Notes: generated by a model from the sequence alone, not told the origin. Positions 8,517 to 22,064 are shown, counted from the first letter of the stretch. The stretch: 64,000 nucleotides of DNA from Shimia_B sp038525525 (GCA_038525525.1 JBCBHO010000004.1:1-64000), one strand, 5' to 3'. Translations and numbers: made by a program.

Positions 8517-9692
8517 TTACCCCGCCGCCGGGGCCTCCACAAGCGCCTCCAGGCGGTCAAAGAGCGTGCTCACACCGGCGGTGTCGATATTGGCAAAAGC
8601 GATGCGGAGCTCGCGCAGGCCCTGGCCCTCGGGCTCGAACATCGTGCCGGGAAGACAGAGGACGCCCGCCTCCCGCACGAGGCGCTGCGCGAAGGCATCG
8701 GAACGCTCGTTTTGCGGAAAGCGCACATAGGCGAAATAGGCTCCCACGCCGAGAAGCTCCCAGCCGCGCCCGGCGAGCCGCGGGAAGCCCGCCTCGATCG
8801 CCGCGCGGCGCGCGAGGATCTCGTCTCGCTCCCCTGCGAGCCACTGCGCGAGGTGCTGCATCCCCCAGAGCGCGGCCCGCTGGCCGAGCTGGGAGGGGCA
8901 GACGGAGACCGTATCGAGGAACTTCTCCACCTCGGCCATGCGGGCCTCGGAGGTGACGATAGCCCCCACGCGGTGCCCGGTGAGGCGGTAGGCCTTGGAA
9001 AAGGAGTAGAGGTGAATGAAGGTCTCGGCCCAGTCGTCATGGGTGAAGAGCCCGTGGGGTGCGCCCGGGGCGGAATGAAAGTCGCGGTAGGTCTCGTCGA
9101 GGATGAGCGCGATCCCGCGGTCGGCGCAAAGCTGGTTGAAGGCCTCGAGCAGGGCGGGCGGGTATTCGACGCCCGTGGGATTGTTGGGGCTCACGAGGGC
9201 GATGGCGCGGGTGCGGGGCGTGATGCGCCGTGCGGCCTCCTCCGGCGACGGCAGGAGGCCCGCGCCGCAGGGCAGGGGGCAGGTGCGCACGCCCGCCATG
9301 TCGAGCCACATCTTGTGATTGAAGTAGTAGGGGGTGGGAAGGATGACCTCGTCCCCCTCATCGCAGAGCATGGCGATGGCGGCGGCAAACGCCTGGTTGC
9401 AGCCCGATGTGATGGCCACCTGCTCGAGCGCGATCTGCCCGCCATAGGCCGCGCTCCACTGCTCGGCGATTTCGGCGCGGAGGCCGGGCATCCCGAGCAC
9501 GGGCCCGTAGAGGTGCGTGGCCGTGTCTTCGAGCGCCGCGGCCATGGCCGCCAGCAGATCAGGATGCGGCGGCTCCATGGGCGCGGCCTGGCTGACATTC
9601 AGGAGCGGGCGCTCGGGCGGAAACTCCACCCCGTCGAGCCATCGGCGCGCCTCCATCACGGGCGGCGCGAAGGTGGCGGCAGTGCGCCCCAT
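8517..9692 (-). CDS. Class I/II pyridoxal-phosphate aminotransferase
   Basis: The 391-residue protein has fold type I aminotransferase motifs: LNVSQAAPMEPPHPDLL near the N-terminus, AITSGCNQAFAAAIAML, SPNNPTGVEYPP, LILDETYRDF with the PLP-contacting Asp, and LYSFSKAYRLTGHRVG with the Schiff-base Lys. The substrate is unknown. Its ATG overlaps the TGA of gpt by one base (TGATG), which fixes the start; an extended reading upstream of this Met would lie inside gpt. Confidence 0.85.
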   Translation of the reverse strand: MGRTAATFAPPVMEARRWLDGVEFPPERPLLNVSQAAPMEPPHPDLLAAMAAALEDTATHLYGPVLGMPGLRAEIAEQWSAAYGGQIALEQVAITSGCNQAFAAAIAMLCDEGDEVILPTPYYFNHKMWLDMAGVRTCPLPCGAGLLPSPEEAARRITPRTRAIALVSPNNPTGVEYPPALLEAFNQLCADRGIALILDETYRDFHSAPGAPHGLFTHDDWAETFIHLYSFSKAYRLTGHRVGAIVTSEARMAEVEKFLDTVSVCPSQLGQRAALWGMQHLAQWLAGERDEILARRAAIEAGFPRLAGRGWELLGVGAYFAYVRFPQNERSDAFAQRLVREAGVLCLPGTMFEPEGQGLRELRIAFANIDTAGVSTLFDRLEALVEAPAAG

Positions 9693-10195
9693 CAATCGCG
9701 CCCGCGATAGGGCTCGACATATTGCAGCGCCATGTCCCAGGGGAAGAAGATCCAAGTGTCCTGGCTGACGCCGGTGATGAACGTATCCACCTGCGGTTCG
9801 CCCTTGGGCTTGGCATAGACGGTGGCGTAATGCGCGTTGGGGTAGTGCTTGCGGCAGAGCTCGAGCGTTTTGCCGCTGTCGACGAGGTCGTCGACGACGA
9901 GGATCCCGGTTCCGTCGCCCATCATTTCGGCATCGGGCGCCTTCAGGACCTGCGCCTCGGATCGGGCCTGGTGGTCATAGCTCTTGACGCTGATCGTATC
10001 GACAGTGCGCACGCCGAGCTCCCGGGCCACGATCATCGCCGGGGCCATGCCGCCGCGGGTGATCGCCACGATCGCGCGCCAGCCGCCGTCATCGGGGCCG
10101 CGCCCGTCGAGGCGCCAGGCCAGCGCGCGGCTGTCGCGGTGGATCTGGTCCCAGCTCACATGGAAGCCTTTTTCGTGGGGCAGTTGATCGGCCAT
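9692..10195 (-). CDS. gpt: Xanthine (guanine) phosphoribosyltransferase
   Basis: The 167-residue protein has the type I phosphoribosyltransferase PRPP loop GILVVDDLVDSGKTLEL and the upstream AIVAITRGGMAPAMIVARELG. It starts with EKGFHVSWDQIHRDSRALAWRL and ends with WIFFPWDMALQYVEPYRGRD, both typical of Gpt from Proteobacteria. It salvages xanthine and guanine to XMP and GMP. It is followed by an aminotransferase in an overlapping frame and preceded by fabI, 5 bases away. Confidence 0.93.
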   Translation of the reverse strand: MADQLPHEKGFHVSWDQIHRDSRALAWRLDGRGPDDGGWRAIVAITRGGMAPAMIVARELGVRTVDTISVKSYDHQARSEAQVLKAPDAEMMGDGTGILVVDDLVDSGKTLELCRKHYPNAHYATVYAKPKGEPQVDTFITGVSQDTWIFFPWDMALQYVEPYRGRD

Positions 10196-10200
10196 GGGGA

Positions 10201-10986
10201 TTAATCCTTCTCAATCGGGCGCATGCCCACGACGTGGAAACCGGCATCGACATGGAGCACCTCGCCCGTGACGGCGGAGCCCAGATCGGAGAGGAGGTAG
10301 AGCGCGGAACGGCCCACCTCGTCCTGCGTGACGGTGCGGCGCAGCGGAGCGCTGGCCTCATTGTAATTCATTATGGCGCGGAAATCGCCGATGCCGGAGG
10401 CGGCCAGCGTCTTGATCGTGCCTGCAGAGATCGCGTTGACGCGCACGCCCCGCGGACCGAGATCGGCCGCGAGATACATGACGGAGGCCTCGAGCGCGGC
10501 CTTGGCGACCCCCATGACATTGTAGTTCGGCATCCACTTCTCGGCGCCGTAATAGGAGAGCGTCAGGGCCGAGGCCCCTTCTCGCAGGAGTGGGGCCGCG
10601 CGCTGCAAGACGGCGGTGAAGGAGTAAACGCTGACATCCATGGTGTTCAGGAAGTTCTCGCGTGACGTGGCGAGGTAGCTGCCGCGCAGCTCGTTTTTGT
10701 CTGAAAAACCAATGGCGTGAACGACGAAGTCGATCTCGGACCAGAGCGCGCCGAGCTCCGTCATGGCCGTGTCGATGGAGGCCGGATCGGAGACATCGCA
10801 TTCGAGCACGAGCGGCGCGCCCAGGGTCTCGGCCAGCGGGCGCACCCGCTTTTCCATGGCCGCGCCGTGATAGCTCAGCGCGATCTCGGCACCTTCGGCC
10901 TTCAGCGCCTGCGCGATGCCCCACGCAATGGACTTGTCATTGGCTAGACCCATGATTAGGCCACGTTTTCCAGCCATGAGGCCCAT
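10201..10986 (-). CDS. fabI: Enoyl-[acyl-carrier-protein] reductase (NADH)
   Basis: The 261-residue short-chain dehydrogenase starts at MGLMAGKRGLIMGLANDKSI, where the FabI form of the nucleotide-binding loop (GLANDKSIAWGIA) is clear. The catalytic Tyr and Lys occur as YYGAEKWMPNYNVMGVAKAALE, and VVHAIGFSDKNELRGSY matches the FabI group. It carries out the last reduction of each fatty-acid elongation cycle. The start used is the family start; an in-frame extension of over 80 codons upstream would overlap pdxH on the other strand and is rejected. The gene diverges from pdxH across 85 bases. Confidence 0.95.
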   Translation of the reverse strand: MGLMAGKRGLIMGLANDKSIAWGIAQALKAEGAEIALSYHGAAMEKRVRPLAETLGAPLVLECDVSDPASIDTAMTELGALWSEIDFVVHAIGFSDKNELRGSYLATSRENFLNTMDVSVYSFTAVLQRAAPLLREGASALTLSYYGAEKWMPNYNVMGVAKAALEASVMYLAADLGPRGVRVNAISAGTIKTLAASGIGDFRAIMNYNEASAPLRRTVTQDEVGRSALYLLSDLGSAVTGEVLHVDAGFHVVGMRPIEKD

Positions 10987-11071
10987 GTCGCTCTCCCCTC
11001 TGTGCACCAGTTCCGCGAGGTTTAGGTGAAAGGGCGGAGAGGGACAAGAAACCAGAACGAGGAGAGGCGCC

Positions 11072-11677
11072 ATGTCCGACCGTGAGGGAATTTTCGCCGG
11101 CGATGACCCGTTTGCGCTGACCCGGGCGTGGATGGCGGACGCGGCGGGCAGCGAGCCCAACGACCCCAACGCCATGCAACTCGCGACCGTGGATGCCGAG
11201 GGCCGGCCCAATGTGCGGACGGTGCTGCTCAAGGATATCGAGGACGACGCTTTTGTCTTCTACACCAACTACGAAAGCGCCAAGGGCCGCGAGATCGAGG
11301 CCTCGGGCGTCGCGGCCTTCGTTATGCACTGGAAGACGCTGGGGCGGCAGGTGCGCGTGCGGGGGACGGTGACGCGGGAGGACGGGGCGATCGCTGATGC
11401 CTACTACCAGTCCCGTGCCTTGGGCTCGCGCATCGGGGCCCATGCGTCCGAGCAGTCGCGGCCGCTGGAGAGCCGCGCGGCGCTCGAGGCGCGCGTCGCG
11501 GAGTTCGAAGCGCGGCTGGGGGACACGCCGGATCGGCCGGCCCATTGGGGCGGGTTCCGGATCTCGCCCTTCGAGATGGAATTTTGGGCCGATGGCGCCT
11601 ACCGGCTCCACGACCGCTTCCGCTGGCAGCGGAAAACCGCCCATGACCCCTGGGAAATCACCCGTTTGCACCCGTAG
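11072..11677 (+). CDS. pdxH: Pyridoxamine 5'-phosphate oxidase
   Basis: The 201-residue protein has the FMN-binding split barrel. Visible motifs are DPNAMQLATVDAEGRPNVRTVLLKD, FVFYTNYESAKGREIEASG, FVMHWKTLGRQVRVRGTV and the C-terminal WGGFRISPFEMEFWADGAYRLHDRFRW, ending ITRLHP. It oxidises PNP or PMP to pyridoxal phosphate. A GAGGAG ribosome-binding site precedes the ATG. A compact hairpin with a T tract begins directly at its stop. Confidence 0.97.
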   Translation: MSDREGIFAGDDPFALTRAWMADAAGSEPNDPNAMQLATVDAEGRPNVRTVLLKDIEDDAFVFYTNYESAKGREIEASGVAAFVMHWKTLGRQVRVRGTVTREDGAIADAYYQSRALGSRIGAHASEQSRPLESRAALEARVAEFEARLGDTPDRPAHWGGFRISPFEMEFWADGAYRLHDRFRWQRKTAHDPWEITRLHP

Positions 11678-11698
11678 TTTCACGTCGCGTGAAATTTT
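11678..11698 (+). terminator. Rho-independent terminator of pdxH
   Basis: TTTCACG (11678-11684) and CGTGAAA (11688-11694) form a 7-bp stem with a three-base loop, followed by TTTT. It begins at the base after the pdxH stop codon. Confidence 0.75.
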
Positions 11699-11775
11699 AG
11701 TGGCTCTGAAAGGGCTTGCTTGATCGCCAGGTCCGGTGATTTATGTCACTTTAAAGAAGAATGGGAGATCGCGTC

Positions 11776-12312
11776 ATGGGTGTACCCCAGCCTGTCGAAA
11801 TCGAGCCAGTTTCAATCCTCGGAACAGTCAAGTGGTTCGACCCTGGCAAGGGCTTTGGCTTCATCGTGTCCGACGCGGGCGGCCCCGACATCCTGCTCCA
11901 TGCCAACGTGCTGAGAAACTTCGGCCAGTCCTCCGTCGCGGACGGGGTGCGCATCGAGGTGGTCACGCAGCACACGCCCCGCGGAGCACAAGCGGTCGAG
12001 GTGATCTCGATTTCCGCGCCGCCTGTCCCGCAGGCCTCCACGCTCGAAGATATCAACACGCTCTCGACAGAGACACTTGCGGCGCTTCCGATTGAAGCGG
12101 CCCGCGTGAAGTGGTTCGATAAGGGCAAGGGCTTCGGCTTTGCAAACGTCTTCGGATCGGACGCGGATGTCTTCATCCATATCGAGGTGTTGCGCAGCTC
12201 GGGCCTCGCGGACCTGCAGCCGGGAGAGGCGATATGCATTCGAGTGACCGAGGGGCGCCGGGGGCTCATGGCCGCCGCGGTGCAAAGCTGGGAATCTGCC
12301 TCGCTCTCCTGA
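11776..12312 (+). CDS. Double cold-shock-domain protein
   Basis: The 178-residue protein carries two cold-shock domains. The first (about residues 13-75) has GTVKWFDPGKGFGFIVSD with RNP1, and the second (about 110-175) has ARVKWFDKGKGFGFANVF followed by DVFIHIEVLR. They are joined by a linker of about 35 residues. Such proteins bind single-stranded nucleic acid and act as RNA chaperones. The ATG at 11776 is preferred because GGGAG lies 8 bases upstream. An ATG at 11761 would add five residues but has no well-spaced ribosome-binding site. The 3' end overlaps the DUF192 gene by 79 bases in another frame. Confidence 0.9.
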   Translation: MGVPQPVEIEPVSILGTVKWFDPGKGFGFIVSDAGGPDILLHANVLRNFGQSSVADGVRIEVVTQHTPRGAQAVEVISISAPPVPQASTLEDINTLSTETLAALPIEAARVKWFDKGKGFGFANVFGSDADVFIHIEVLRSSGLADLQPGEAICIRVTEGRRGLMAAAVQSWESASLS

Positions 12313-12746
12313 GCCTCATTGCCCAGCCTGCCTGGGCCGCGTGCCGAGCCGACACACTCACCATCAAGGATGACGACGCGCAGGCGCGCTTTCGCGTGGC
12401 CGTGGCCGACGATGCCGAGGAGCGCGCACGCGGTCTGATGTTCGTCGAGGAGATGCCGGCGGGCGAGGGGATGCTCTTTGTCTATGACGCGCCGCAGCCC
12501 GTCTCCTTCTGGATGGAAAATACCCTCATCCCGCTCGACATGCTCTTCATCGGCGCGGACGGCACGGTGCGGCGCATCCATGAAAACGCGATCCCGGGCG
12601 ACAGGACGGCGATCCCGGGCGGCGAAGACATCCAGTTCGTGCTCGAGATCAATGGCGGGCTGGCGCGGCGGCTGAGCCTCGATGTGGGGGCCATCATGCA
12701 GCATCCGGCGGTGCCCCAAGAGATCGCGGCATTTCCCTGCGATTGA
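12234..12746 (+). CDS. DUF192 family exported protein
   Basis: The 170-residue protein begins with a signal peptide (hydrophobic LGICLALLSLIAQPAWA, cleavage near residue 35) and continues as a DUF192 domain: RARGLMFVEEMPAGEGMLFVYDAPQPVSFWMENTLIPLDMLFI, with GGLARRLSLDVGA near the end. The family has unknown function. Starting inside the cold-shock gene is well supported: GGGAGAGG lies five to six bases before the ATG and no other in-frame start precedes the signal peptide. The 79-base out-of-frame overlap suggests translational coupling. Confidence 0.88.
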   Translation: MHSSDRGAPGAHGRRGAKLGICLALLSLIAQPAWAACRADTLTIKDDDAQARFRVAVADDAEERARGLMFVEEMPAGEGMLFVYDAPQPVSFWMENTLIPLDMLFIGADGTVRRIHENAIPGDRTAIPGGEDIQFVLEINGGLARRLSLDVGAIMQHPAVPQEIAAFPCD

Positions 12747-12789
12747 TCTTTTCAAGCGGGGCAGGCGGGCGTATGAGGCCACCCAGGGT

Positions 12790-12866
12790 CGGGGTGTGGC
12801 GCAGCCTGGTAGCGCACCTGTTTTGGGTACAGGGGGTCGTGAGTTCGAATCTCGCCGCCCCGACCA
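12790..12866 (+). tRNA. tRNA-Pro (anticodon UGG)
   Basis: The 77 bases fold as a cloverleaf. The acceptor stem CGGGGTG pairs with CGCCCCG, and the anticodon stem CCTGT/ACAGG has the loop TTTGGGT with anticodon TGG. The T arm contains GTTCGAATC. The 3' end is encoded as ACCA. Confidence 0.96.
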
Positions 12867-12887
12867 ACTTTCACAGACGATGACGCC

Positions 12888-13361
12888 TCAGAGAATCGGT
12901 GTACCCCCGGCGGCCGTGAAGGCGCGCTGGATGATGCGCTGCACGCGCGGTTCGGCGAAGCGGACCTCGGCCACCTCGCCGCCGCGCTGCGGGACACGGT
13001 AGAAATACTCCGTCACCACGGCAAAGCCCTCGCCACGCTCGGTGGCCTCGAGTGTCGTCACCAGCGTGGGCAAATCCTCCACGTCGCCGCTGAATTGAAG
13101 AATGAGCGACGCGGCGGCTTCGGGTGTGGGGAGCGTCTCGCAGAGGAGTTCGCGCTCGGAGACAAGGGTGAGTCGGTCGAGCTCCCCCTGGCAGCCGGAG
13201 GCGATGGCCTCGAAGAGCGGTGTGGGGAATTCCTGGAAAAAGGCCGATTGCCGGCCCGGGCCGTCACCGGCGGACAATTCCACCCGCGGCGCACAGGCGC
13301 AGAGTGCCATAAGCGCGACACCTGTCGCCCAAAAACCAATGCTGCGTCGCGGCTGAGTCAT
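12888..13361 (-). CDS. Small predicted lipoprotein, unknown function
   Basis: The 157-residue protein starts with MTQPRRSIGFWATGVALMALCACAP, a lipoprotein-like signal with a cysteine after LMAL. The rest is soluble and not recognised; it contains QSAFFQEFPTPLFEAIASGC and ends PRVQRIIQRAFTAAGGTPIL. A GTG two codons upstream (13367) is possible, but the ATG is preferred. It is convergent with tRNA-Pro and divergent from nrdJ. The name rests on the signal sequence alone. Confidence 0.7.
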   Translation of the reverse strand: MTQPRRSIGFWATGVALMALCACAPRVELSAGDGPGRQSAFFQEFPTPLFEAIASGCQGELDRLTLVSERELLCETLPTPEAAASLILQFSGDVEDLPTLVTTLEATERGEGFAVVTEYFYRVPQRGGEVAEVRFAEPRVQRIIQRAFTAAGGTPIL

Positions 13362-13469
13362 CCACACAGATATGCGGCCGGATGTGGATCAAAGCAAGAA
13401 AACGTGTGCGCTCAAGAGCTTGGGCGGAATGGCTGATGTGTAAGCCTTCCAGATCATGTGCTATCCACA
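13358..13469. promoter_or_regulatory. Two near-consensus DnaA boxes upstream of nrdJ
   Basis: TCATCCACA (13358-13366) and CTATCCACA (13461-13469) each differ from the DnaA box TTATCCACA at one base and share its orientation. They lie 270-380 bases before the nrdJ start. DnaA control of ribonucleotide reductase genes is known in other bacteria; here it is inferred only. Confidence 0.35.
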
Positions 13470-13736
13470 GGGGCGCCCACAAGATATGGCGTGCGTCAAC
13501 GAAAAAAATCCGGGAAAAGCTTCAAAAAGCTGATTGACGATTCAGGGGCGGCTACGTCAGGTTGTGTGGGCTGGCAGGCAAAGCACAACATCTAGTGCGG
13601 CCTGACGCGGGGACAGAAGAATAGATCAAACGCATTTGCGTAAACGGCCATTGGCCGGATGGTCCCTCGCGGCGCCTGCCAGCATGGGAACGATAGGGTG
13701 ACTGGCCATTTGGCGGCCAAAACGACGAGGCAGACA
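13368..13736. other. 369-base intergenic region upstream of nrdJ
   Basis: No gene is seen. Besides one of the DnaA-like boxes it holds an imperfect palindrome, GCACAACATCTAGTGC (13583-13598), which loosely resembles an NrdR box. It also holds a wider inverted repeat with GTCAGG and CCTGAC arms (about 13555-13606), and a TTGACG element at 13534-13539 without a convincing -10 partner. No B12-box riboswitch core was recognised. Confidence 0.4.
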
Positions 13737-17402
<3,666 letters not shown>

Positions 17403-17590
17403 GAGTACAAGCTCCCCTCACTTGGGGCGCTAGGGGGCCGGGCCTCGGTCTGGTCCCCGACGAGACACCGGGCCAACGCGGCCCAACAACATACCAAGTT
17501 TTGGGGCGGGTGCGCTCGCCCCGGACGCAGCTCAGGCCGCAGGCAGAAAATCACCGAGCGGTAAATTATAGGAGCCTGAGAGGCGAACCT
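17403..17590 (+). other. Structured intergenic region after nrdJ (3' UTR or small RNA)
   Basis: This region has no gene. It contains several hairpins: 17411-17417 with 17424-17430 directly after the nrdJ stop, and a GGGGCG/CGCCCC hairpin near 17501-17520. It ends in the strong terminator at 17591. It could be the nrdJ 3' UTR or an independent small RNA; TAAATTATAGG near 17562 is AT-rich and could hold a -10 element. No known RNA family was recognised. Confidence 0.4.
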
Positions 17591-17622
17591 GGCCGGGGGG
17601 AGACCCCCGGCCTCTTTCTTTT
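17591..17622 (+). terminator. Strong Rho-independent terminator downstream of nrdJ
   Basis: GGCCGGGGG (17591-17599) pairs perfectly with CCCCCGGCC (17604-17612) around a GAGA tetraloop and is followed by TCTTTCTTTT. It lies 188 bases after the nrdJ stop, so the transcript it ends has a long untranslated tail or is a separate RNA. Confidence 0.85.
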
Positions 17623-17674
17623 GGAGGCAAGGCTCTGCGACGGATCGCGGAAGGAGGCGCCGCACGTCGCTGCC

Positions 17675-17725
17675 CTCGGGCTCTTTCCCAGCCTCCGAGG
17701 TATTTCTGGAAAGACGAAGCCCGAG
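17675..17725. repeat. Intergenic hairpin repeat, copy 1
   Basis: The arms CTCGGGC (17675-17681) and GCCCGAG (17719-17725) enclose an inner CTCCGAGGTATTTCTGG. The core resembles copies at 23877-23904 and, inverted, 40086-40112. It lies 22 bases past the tpm stop on the minus strand and may terminate that operon. Confidence 0.5.
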
Positions 17726-17746
17726 TGTCAGCTACGCGGAGCGTCG

Positions 17747-18373
17747 CTAGGCAAGGTGGTAGGCCACTTCGCTCCCCGTCGTGCGGTTGAGGAGGGGGCC
17801 CGTGATGGGGCGGCGCTCCAGCTCCCGGACGCTGAACCGAGCGGCATAGTGCGCCTCGACCTCGCGCGTGGGCACGCTGTGGGGCGGGCCTTCCATGGCG
17901 GGATTCTCATACTCGAAGGTGATGAGCATCTGCGGCGCGTGCCCGGTGAGCGCGGCGACGTGCCCAGCGTAGCGTGCGCGCATCTCGGGCGGGAGTGCCA
18001 CGAGCGCGGCGCGGTCAAAGACGGCATCCACCGGGCCTAGCGTGGCTGCCTCGAGCCCGAAGATATCGCCCTGGTAGATCGTGATGCCTCCCGCGGTGTA
18101 GCGCGTGAGCGGCCCGGCGAGGTGCTCCTCGGGCGTGAGCCCGGCCTCGGCGAAAAAGGCCGCGACGGCCGTGCTATCGAGCTCCGCGCCGATGACCTCG
18201 TGGCCCCGCGCGGCGAGCCAGCTCAGGTCCACCGCCTTGCCGCAGAGCGGCACGAAGACGCGGCGGCCCATGGCGAGACCCGGCCAGTGGGCGGTGAGGA
18301 GGGCATTGGGCGCGCCTTCATGGAACGCGATGCGCCCCGATTGCCAGCGCTCGTGCCAGAACGCCGCCTCCAT
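17747..18373 (-). CDS. tpm: Thiopurine S-methyltransferase family protein
   Basis: The 208-residue protein starts MEAAFWHERWQSGRIAFHEG and continues RRVFVPLCGKAVDLSWLAARGHEVIGAELD, the SAM-binding region of bacterial TPMT. QGDIFGL, DAVFDRAALVALPPEMRARYA and LITFEYENPAMEGPPHSVP are further family signatures. Bacterial TPMTs methylate thiols, selenium or tellurium species. The ATG overlaps the TGA of the upstream SMR gene by one base, so the pump and the methyltransferase are coupled. A longer in-frame reading through two upstream genes is not real. Confidence 0.9.
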   Translation of the reverse strand: MEAAFWHERWQSGRIAFHEGAPNALLTAHWPGLAMGRRVFVPLCGKAVDLSWLAARGHEVIGAELDSTAVAAFFAEAGLTPEEHLAGPLTRYTAGGITIYQGDIFGLEAATLGPVDAVFDRAALVALPPEMRARYAGHVAALTGHAPQMLITFEYENPAMEGPPHSVPTREVEAHYAARFSVRELERRPITGPLLNRTTGSEVAYHLA

Positions 18374-18708
18374 CAGTGGCTCACCGAGTCGGAAAAGACA
18401 TGGATGACAACGACGCCCCCAACGATCATCCCGAGCCCGACAATGGCCGCGAGATCGAGCGTCTGTCCGAAGACGACGAAGCCGATGCAGGCGATCATGA
18501 AGATGCCGAAGGCACTCCAGATCGCGTAGGCGATGCCCACTGGGATCGTGCGGAGCGAGTAGGCCAGCAGGTAGAAGCTCACTGCGTAGGCCACGACGAC
18601 GATAACCGAGGGGCCGAGCTTCGAGAATTGCTCGGAGGCCTTGAGCGCACTCGTGCCCACCGTCTCGAAGAAGATCGCGGCGATGAGATAATAATAGGCT
18701 GTGGGCAT
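18373..18708 (-). CDS. Small multidrug resistance (SMR) family transporter
   Basis: The 111-residue protein has four transmembrane segments, with the SMR signature YYYLIAAIFFETVGTSALKASEQFSKLGPS (active-site Glu in the first helix) and YLLAYSLRTIPVGIAYAIWSAFG. These proton-coupled pumps work as dimers. It is translationally coupled to tpm by TGATG, suggesting a joint detoxification role. The substrate is unknown; Gdx (guanidinium) and Qac subtypes were not told apart. Confidence 0.92.
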   Translation of the reverse strand: MPTAYYYLIAAIFFETVGTSALKASEQFSKLGPSVIVVVAYAVSFYLLAYSLRTIPVGIAYAIWSAFGIFMIACIGFVVFGQTLDLAAIVGLGMIVGGVVVIHVFSDSVSH

Positions 18709-18759
18709 GGTCGGATCTCCTGGGGCTCGCGCGACTGTGCCCCAGAAGGCCTGGCCCCG

Positions 18760-19386
18760 CTAGTCGGCGATGTAGCGGTCTCGCCGGTGGTTGAAGGCGA
18801 TGACGCCGTTGAGCACCACCGCGCCAAGGAGCGAGTAGGCCACGACGGAGGCCGGGAAGAGGAAGATCGCCACGCCGAAGATCGCGGCATCGACGATGAG
18901 CTGCACGTAGCCCGCCTTGAAGCCGGTCCTGTCCTGGATGAGGAGCGCCACCACGCCGAGTCCGCCGAGCGAGCCCTTGTGGCGAAAGCAGGCGAGGAGG
19001 CCGAGGCCCACGGTCGTGCCGAAAACGATGGTGCCGATCACGGGATCGAGGCGCTCGAAGGCGATGAAGAGCGGCAGGTAGTCGGACATGAGCGAGACGA
19101 GCGTCACGCAGGCGATGCTTTTGAGCGTGAACTCGAGGCCGAGCCGCATGTAGGCGAAGATGTAGAAGGGCAGGTTCACGAGAAAGAAGACCGTGCCAAA
19201 GCTCCACCCGGTGGGATAGGCAATGAGGAGCGCGAGGCCCGCCGACTGGCCGGTCAGAAAGCCCAGATGAGTGAGAAAGACGAGGCCCACGGAGGTCAGA
19301 AAGCACCCGATGCCGAGGCCTTGGATGTCTTCGAGCGCGGTGTGGGAGACGTCGTCGGCGTCGTTGAAGCGTGTTGGTGCTGGCAT
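18760..19386 (-). CDS. YitT family integral membrane protein
   Basis: The 208-residue protein has five to six hydrophobic segments, including IGCFLTSVGLVFLTHLGFLTGQSAGLALLI, FFLVNLPFYIFAYMRLG and GTTVGLGLLACFRHKGSLGGLGVVALLI. This matches the YitT/DUF161 family, whose function is not established. It is likely an independent unit or the head of the run with the SMR gene 51 bases downstream. Confidence 0.8.
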   Translation of the reverse strand: MPAPTRFNDADDVSHTALEDIQGLGIGCFLTSVGLVFLTHLGFLTGQSAGLALLIAYPTGWSFGTVFFLVNLPFYIFAYMRLGLEFTLKSIACVTLVSLMSDYLPLFIAFERLDPVIGTIVFGTTVGLGLLACFRHKGSLGGLGVVALLIQDRTGFKAGYVQLIVDAAIFGVAIFLFPASVVAYSLLGAVVLNGVIAFNHRRDRYIAD

Positions 19387-19488
19387 GCGCCCTTAGCTAT
19401 CGGCGCACCCGGCGCTGTCCAGCCGTCGGCGGGAAAAGATGGGTGTCTTCCGGGGCTTCGAGCGCGTCTGCCCAGCGAATGTGCAGCC

Positions 19489-19794
19489 TCAGCTGTCGCG
19501 CTCGGTGGTGAAAGTGAGCGGATAACCGGCGCGCGCGCCCACATCGGTGCCCTGGCGGGCCTTCGTCTCCGCGATCTCGCGGGTGAAGACGGCGACGACA
19601 CAGCTGCCTTTCATGTGCGCGGCAAGCATGACGGCCTCCGCCTCTCCCTCGGACATGTGAAAGAGGCCCATCAGCACCTTGGTGACGAAGGCACGGGGCG
19701 TGAAATCATCATTGAGCAGGATGACTTTCCATAGCGGCGGACGCTCTGTTTTCTTCTGTGTTTGGGGACGCACGGGAGCGATGATCTCGGACAT
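19489..19794 (-). CDS. clpS: ATP-dependent Clp protease adaptor ClpS
   Basis: The 101-residue protein has the ClpS core PLWKVILLNDDFTPRAFVTKVLMGLFHMSEGEAEAVMLAAHMKGSCVVAVFTREIAETKARQ. It binds the N-domain of ClpA and delivers N-degron substrates. The start at MSEIIAPVRPQTQKK gives the usual short flexible N-terminus; an extension of 28 codons upstream is rejected. Nearby clpA is not seen. In Rhodobacteraceae an N-terminal tail of this kind is normal. Confidence 0.95.
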   Translation of the reverse strand: MSEIIAPVRPQTQKKTERPPLWKVILLNDDFTPRAFVTKVLMGLFHMSEGEAEAVMLAAHMKGSCVVAVFTREIAETKARQGTDVGARAGYPLTFTTERDS

Positions 19795-19852
19795 CGCCGT
19801 GAGCCTATCACAGATGATCGCCCCGGGGGCGGCGAAAATCTGGGCAGAAGGG

Positions 19853-19873
19853 GCCCCGGCGCGTGGCCGGGGC
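19853..19873 (-). terminator. GC-rich hairpin after icd
   Basis: GCCCCGGC (19853-19860) and GCCGGGGC (19866-19873) form an 8-bp stem with a five-base loop, 7 bases beyond the icd stop. There is no good T tract, so it may stabilise the 3' end rather than terminate. The same stem occurs at 50604-50625. Confidence 0.5.
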
Positions 19874-19880
19874 ACCATGG

Positions 19881-22064
<2,184 letters not shown>

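Noticed and set aside
13368..13736. Cobalamin riboswitch upstream of B12-dependent nrdJ
   Set aside because: I could not find a B12-box or the conserved core in this region, so function alone is not enough to call one.
17747..19306. Single 519-codon frame covering tpm, the SMR gene and part of yitT
   Set aside because: Only its C-terminal 208 residues match a family. The upstream part runs through two well-supported genes in other frames.
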